This document shows positions 63,301 to 64,000 of a stretch of DNA of 64,000 nt, piece after piece. The notes beneath the pieces were generated by a model, which did no database searches, was not told the DNA's origin, and saw nothing but the letters and a program-made list of their open reading frames with translations. Source of the DNA: Acanthochromis polyacanthus (Eukaryota; Chordata; Actinopteri; Pomacentridae). The stretch covers positions 22,806,521-22,870,520 of the forward strand of contig NC_067124.1 of NCBI RefSeq assembly GCF_021347895.1. The letters run 5' to 3'. Numbering within the stretch: position 1 is the stretch's first letter; every line of letters begins with the position of its first letter. The position numbers were made by a program, and so were the translations under genes.

Positions 63301-63497
63301 GGTAACCTGATCGTTATGTTTGTCAGGTGTGATCTCCACAACGGTGAGTTTTGACCGGGAGCGTCAGAGGGAGTTCACGCTGTCAGTGACGGCCACCGAT
63401 CAGGCCGAGGAGCCACTCATCGGAATCTGTCAGATCACAGTGCTGATCTCGGATCAGAACGACAATGACCCCAAGTTTGAAAACAGCCGCTACCAGT
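39198..63497 (+). CDS. Large cadherin gene, nine internal exons (partial at both ends)
   Basis: Nine exons join in frame to 1638 nt (546 codons) with matching phases at all eight junctions: 39198-39386, 44887-45112, 48444-48648, 55420-55531, 56597-56846, 57396-57538, 62338-62510, 62599-62767 and 63327-63497. The product is the extracellular part of a calcium-dependent adhesion molecule at the cell surface. It has five EC repeats, with approximate borders at residues 1-110, 111-210, 211-310, 311-415 and 416-540. Interdomain signatures are GFRPPQF, DENDCTPEF, NSNDEAPVF, DINNNKPVF and DQNDNDPKF. PEN/LEN-type motifs start repeats 2 and 5, and DYE/DRE motifs occur in repeats 2, 3 and 5. No signal peptide, EGF, LamG, transmembrane or catenin-binding region is in the window. 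Similarity of the fourth and fifth repeats to long type III classical cadherins (DN-cadherin/Hz-cadherin) is my best guess; a Dachsous/FAT-like cadherin is the alternative. Confidence 0.95.
39449..39720 (+). repeat. (GGAT)n-tailed teleost interspersed repeat, best copy in window
   Basis: The block GCACGGTGGATCAGTGATTA starts it. TTTGCATGTTCTCCCACAG lies in the middle, then GGTGTGAATGTGAGTGTG and CCTGTGATAGACTTGTGACC. It ends AATAAAGCGGTATATAGATAAT. The order and spacing match a repeat that is abundant in many teleosts. It lacks coding capacity. Confidence 0.8.
40180..40240 (+). repeat. Repeat tail with AAATAAAATTTGACTT end
   Basis: GGCACTTTGTGACAAACCTG is followed by GCGATTTATAAATAAAATTTG. 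A related stretch lies at 30,050-30,095 (TTGTGACAAACC ... TTTATATATAAATA). It resembles the 3' end of common teleost interspersed repeats. The family is unknown. Confidence 0.4.
41880..43990. mobile_element. Possible LTR retroelement remnant (solo-LTR-like), borders uncertain
   Basis: A block of about 2 kb differs in texture from the surrounding intron. It starts near GTGTAGCGGTACGACG, includes TTGGGGCACCACCCTAGATC (41,931-41,950), then AT-rich ATTAATTTTAAT repeats, a short TG run near 42,158, and a GC-rich central part (42,390-42,600). I associate this succession with long terminal repeats of teleost endogenous retroelements. No gag, pol or env reading frame is visible, and I found no flanking target duplication. 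Orientation is undecided; the reverse complement TGGTGCCCCAA could be a primer-binding-like site. Confidence 0.35.
44070..44415. repeat. Polypyrimidine tract
   Basis: About 345 bp with the plus strand mostly C and T, within the intron and about 470 bp before the next exon. The 164-codon open frame across it (44010-44504) is Ser/Leu/Phe-rich low complexity. Confidence 0.8.
44887..45112 (+). CDS. Cadherin exon B: rest of EC1 and start of EC2
   Basis: Acceptor AAATAAAG; donor GTGAGT. It enters in phase 1 and leaves in phase 2. The product contains CFEVDRRSGDIRTTGRPL, matching the FxVDxxTGxI pattern of cadherin strand regions, then YRLRVQAVDGLGRKGPPGSV. The EC1/EC2 linker reads GFRPPQF, without the usual DxNDN calcium ligands. 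EC2 begins with YSLSVPENTPVG, carrying the PEN motif. Confidence 0.95.
47010..47063. repeat. (TG)n microsatellite with CG interruptions
   Basis: GTGTGCGTGCGTGCGTGTG followed by an uninterrupted TG run. Confidence 0.95.
47150..47280. repeat. G-rich purine tract with poly-G runs
   Basis: Plus-strand G/A-rich, including GTGGGGGGTGGGGGGTG near 47,179 and GCGGGGGGGTGGGGGGG near 47,252. Four or more G-runs close together give G-quadruplex potential on the coding strand of the intron. Confidence 0.85.
47785..47945 (+). repeat. Diverged teleost SINE-like repeat
   Basis: CAAGGAAAGTTTATTGATG followed by GCACATTTCGTACAAATTTG and a trail of AAATAA/AAAAT units to about 47,945. This resembles the widespread teleost repeat beginning AAGTTTATTTGTATAGCACA. 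It is strongly diverged, so the family call is tentative. Confidence 0.5.
48444..48648 (+). CDS. Cadherin exon C: most of EC2
   Basis: Acceptor CCATGCAG; donor GTAAGC. It enters in phase 2 and leaves in phase 0. The product includes VAVVQAISFQKKSLSYML, where the usual DxD of the EC repeat is absent, then LFSINQESGALSLTRTVDYES, which is the INxxSGxL...DYE pattern, and LHTLQVRSSEPDTGLAGVAE. Confidence 0.94.
49636..49950 (+). repeat. Diverged hAT-type MITE
   Basis: TTGCATAGCCAGACCC near the left end, TTTCTTTAAACCAATCACAA and ATCTTGGGCGATACTGAGCC in the middle, and GGGAATTGTTTTGGTGGAAC toward the right follow the segment order of a non-autonomous element abundant in percomorph fishes (termini around TAGCCAGACC). 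The right terminus is not recognisable. No coding capacity. Confidence 0.65.
50930..50992. repeat. (CA)n microsatellite
   Basis: About 31 perfect CA units. Confidence 0.98.
52603..52920 (+). repeat. tRNA-derived SINE
   Basis: The 5' part has tRNA-like RNA polymerase III promoter boxes: an A-box-like TAGCACAGGTGGTAGAGCGG and a B-box GGTCCGATTCC at 52651-52661. The body includes TTGTGTCCTTGGACAAGACC and CTTAACCCACCTTGCCTCC, then TGTATGAATGCGTGTGAATG. The tail is GTAAAGCGCTATATAAGAGC. This layout matches teleost V-SINE/AFC-like families; the exact family is uncertain. It is a retroposed copy, not a functional tRNA gene: no cloverleaf with a proper anticodon arm can be defended. Confidence 0.82.
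55420..55531 (+). CDS. Cadherin exon D: EC2/EC3 linker and start of EC3
   Basis: Acceptor CCCTGCAG; donor GTAACA. It enters in phase 0 and leaves in phase 1. The product begins VVVHITDENDCTPEF, the strand G plus calcium-linker signature (DxND..P.F), then SIYTRDNIPESIAPGTSLLQ, which carries a PES variant of the PEN motif. The exon is short (112 nt). Confidence 0.94.
55631..55687. repeat. (TG)n/(TGTGCG)n compound microsatellite
   Basis: Eleven TG units followed by several TGTGCG hexamers. Confidence 0.96.
55808..55969 (-). repeat. TTTGTGAGGAC-family repeat, minus orientation
   Basis: Starts CATCTTTGCGAGGACC and ends TTTGTCCTCACAAAAATAGA. The interior AAGTCCTCACTTTCCCACAA is the reverse complement of the AAAGTGAGGAC block of the 19218-19446 copy. 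Confidence 0.7.
56035..56595. repeat. Polypyrimidine tract abutting an exon acceptor
   Basis: About 560 bp of C+T-rich plus strand ending at the CCACAG acceptor of the next exon. Its open frames run into the exon in frame (56317-56850) but are not coding upstream of 56,597. Confidence 0.88.
56597..56846 (+). CDS. Cadherin exon E: bulk of EC3
   Basis: Acceptor CCCACAG. It enters in phase 1 and leaves in phase 2, using donor GTAGGA at 56847. This donor rather than GTGTAG two bases upstream keeps the downstream frame. The product runs VLARDCDSGMNSELSYFVPS with the xRDxDSGxNxxLxY signature, LDYERPNHIYEFVVVAVDAG with the DYE motif, and GTASIRIRVANSNDEAPVF, where the linker aspartate is replaced (NSNDEAPVF instead of DxNDNxPxF). 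Confidence 0.96.
56847..57395. other. Intron of the cadherin gene (549 bp), pyrimidine-rich
   Basis: From about 56,945 to 57,345 it is C+T-rich plus strand, ending in the TTTCTGTCAG acceptor. The 81- and 73-codon open frames in it are low complexity. Confidence 0.85.
57396..57538 (+). CDS. Cadherin exon F: first half of EC4
   Basis: Acceptor CTGTCAG; donor GTGAGG. It enters in phase 2 and leaves in phase 1. The product is VYKTFLSEDAGPDTLVAIVH followed by ANDPDGDAVSYAITGGNEDS and NFLLDNQKG. The DxDxD calcium motif (ANDPDGD) is present. SED replaces PEN. Confidence 0.95.
59186..59320 (+). repeat. TTTGTGAGGAC-family repeat, 5' part
   Basis: TGTGTTTGTGAGGGCCAGTT followed by CCACTCCTCACTTGAGGG and GGGGGTTAAGG matches the left half of the 19218-19446 copy. 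The right end is lost. Confidence 0.55.
59822..59930 (+). repeat. TTTGTGAGGAC-family repeat, 3' part
   Basis: TTAGGTTGAGGTTATTG, then GTAAAGGAATGCGTGTTGTC and AAGTGTCCTCACAAAAGC, then TGTGTGTGTG. It matches the right half of the family, including the terminal TCCTCACAAA followed by a TG run. Confidence 0.6.
60092..60180. repeat. Long (CA)n microsatellite
   Basis: About 44 uninterrupted CA units. Confidence 0.98.
60291..60382. repeat. Long (CA)n microsatellite, second of a pair
   Basis: About 46 CA units of the same sense, 110 bp after the previous array. Confidence 0.98.
62338..62510 (+). CDS. Cadherin exon G: second half of EC4
   Basis: Acceptor TGTGTGTAG, with a TG-rich rather than pyrimidine-rich upstream tract; donor GTGACT. 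It enters in phase 1 and leaves in phase 0. The product is GIIKLRRSPPPRLRGPQYIL, then NITATDDNASGGPYPLSSSA and QVIVGINDINNNKPVFQE. The usual LDYE/LDRE motif is absent (RLRGPQY instead). The linker DINNNKPVF is close to canonical. Confidence 0.94.
62599..62767 (+). CDS. Cadherin exon H: first half of EC5
   Basis: Acceptor GATCTCAG; donor GTAGGC. It enters in phase 0 and leaves in phase 1, after an 88-bp intron. The product is CQNYSLNAAVLENQPPGTFV, LRVQAHDADMGVNGEVKYGI and FDIDPDTG, a textbook EC pattern (LEN, DxDxGxNGxVxY, FxIDPxTG). Confidence 0.97.
63327..63497 (+). CDS. Cadherin exon I: second half of EC5 and start of EC6
   Basis: Acceptor TTTGTCAG; donor GTGAGT. Phase 1 at both ends. The product is VISTTVSFDRERQREFTL, SVTATDQAEEPLIGICQ and ITVLISDQNDNDPKFENS, containing the DRE motif and the full DQNDNDPKF calcium linker. 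It ends in ENSRYQ, the beginning of EC6, so further exons lie beyond the window. Confidence 0.97.
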
Positions 63498-64000
63498 GTG
63501 AGTACTATTACTGCTATGTGTAGCCACTTGATATGTTACTGCACTTATTACTGTATTACTGCAGTTAGTACAACTTCTTGCAGTACTGTCAGTCATCCAA
63601 ATAGTTCTGCCGCTGCTTTCATGGCCAGTACATATTCTGCCATTAGTGCCACTTGTGCGTCAGTTCTACTCTGTAAAGTTGCAGAAGCAGCTTTCTGCCC
63701 CCAGCGCTCATTTCATCTTTCATCAGTTAGGTTTTTTTTCCCATCTTGTCTATCTAACAATGTGAAACAAGGCAGCAATACATTAAAAAGTTTCCTTCCC
63801 TCAGACTCGCCCACTCTACCATCTGTTGACTCACACTGTCCACATCCTCTTCTACACAAAACCTTCTGCGTGTGTTACAATGTGAGTCTGGAGGTAGCAG
63901 GTGAAGTGTGGAAATTGTCTGTTTGTCATATATCCATCTGCATCCTTGTAATCCTGGAAAGCTCTAAGGCGGATGAAATATTCGCCGCCACCTCCCGCGG
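63498..64000. other. Start of the next intron
   Basis: No further cadherin exon is recognisable before the end of the window. Confidence 0.6.

Overview
The window is teleost fish genomic DNA. The evidence is a vertebrate-type split gene with short, phase-consistent exons, very long CA/TG microsatellites, and a typical teleost mix of decayed mobile elements (Tc1 with long inverted repeats, RTE LINE, hAT, tRNA-derived SINE, small MITEs). There are no prokaryotic operons, rRNA genes, CRISPR arrays or functional tRNA genes. Family names come from pattern recognition, not database searches.

Layout. Bases 1-39,197 contain no coding exon that I can defend. This stretch is intergenic DNA, a long 5' intron of the downstream gene, or both. 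It holds a nearly complete but broken Tc1 element (1560-3202), a decayed hAT transposase fragment (about 11,830-12,773), a minus-strand RTE LINE remnant (about 13,790-16,290) split by a 474-bp foldback element (14,175-14,648), several small interspersed repeats, two decayed GGTCT-rich pentamer fields with a clean (TCTAT)n array (24,811-24,877), large TG/CA arrays, an extreme C-rich block (about 36,150-36,590), and a few blocks that look like conserved non-coding elements.

Bases 39,198-63,497 carry nine consecutive plus-strand exons of one large cadherin gene. They join in frame (1638 nt, 546 codons) and encode five extracellular cadherin (EC) repeats and the start of a sixth. Both ends of the gene are missing: no signal peptide exon precedes the first exon, and no transmembrane or cytoplasmic exons follow. 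The sequence style suggests a long invertebrate-style (type III, DN-cadherin/Hz-cadherin-like) classical cadherin, but a Dachsous/FAT-like cadherin is not excluded. Its introns contain an LTR-like remnant, an hAT-type MITE, a SINE, CA/TG arrays and polypyrimidine tracts.

I found no new multi-gene system. The items most worth following up are the cadherin EC repeats with missing calcium-site residues, the foldback element nested in the RTE LINE, a small inverted-repeat family (TTTGTGAGGAC ends) that keeps company with TG/CA arrays, the C-rich block, and the candidate conserved non-coding blocks.
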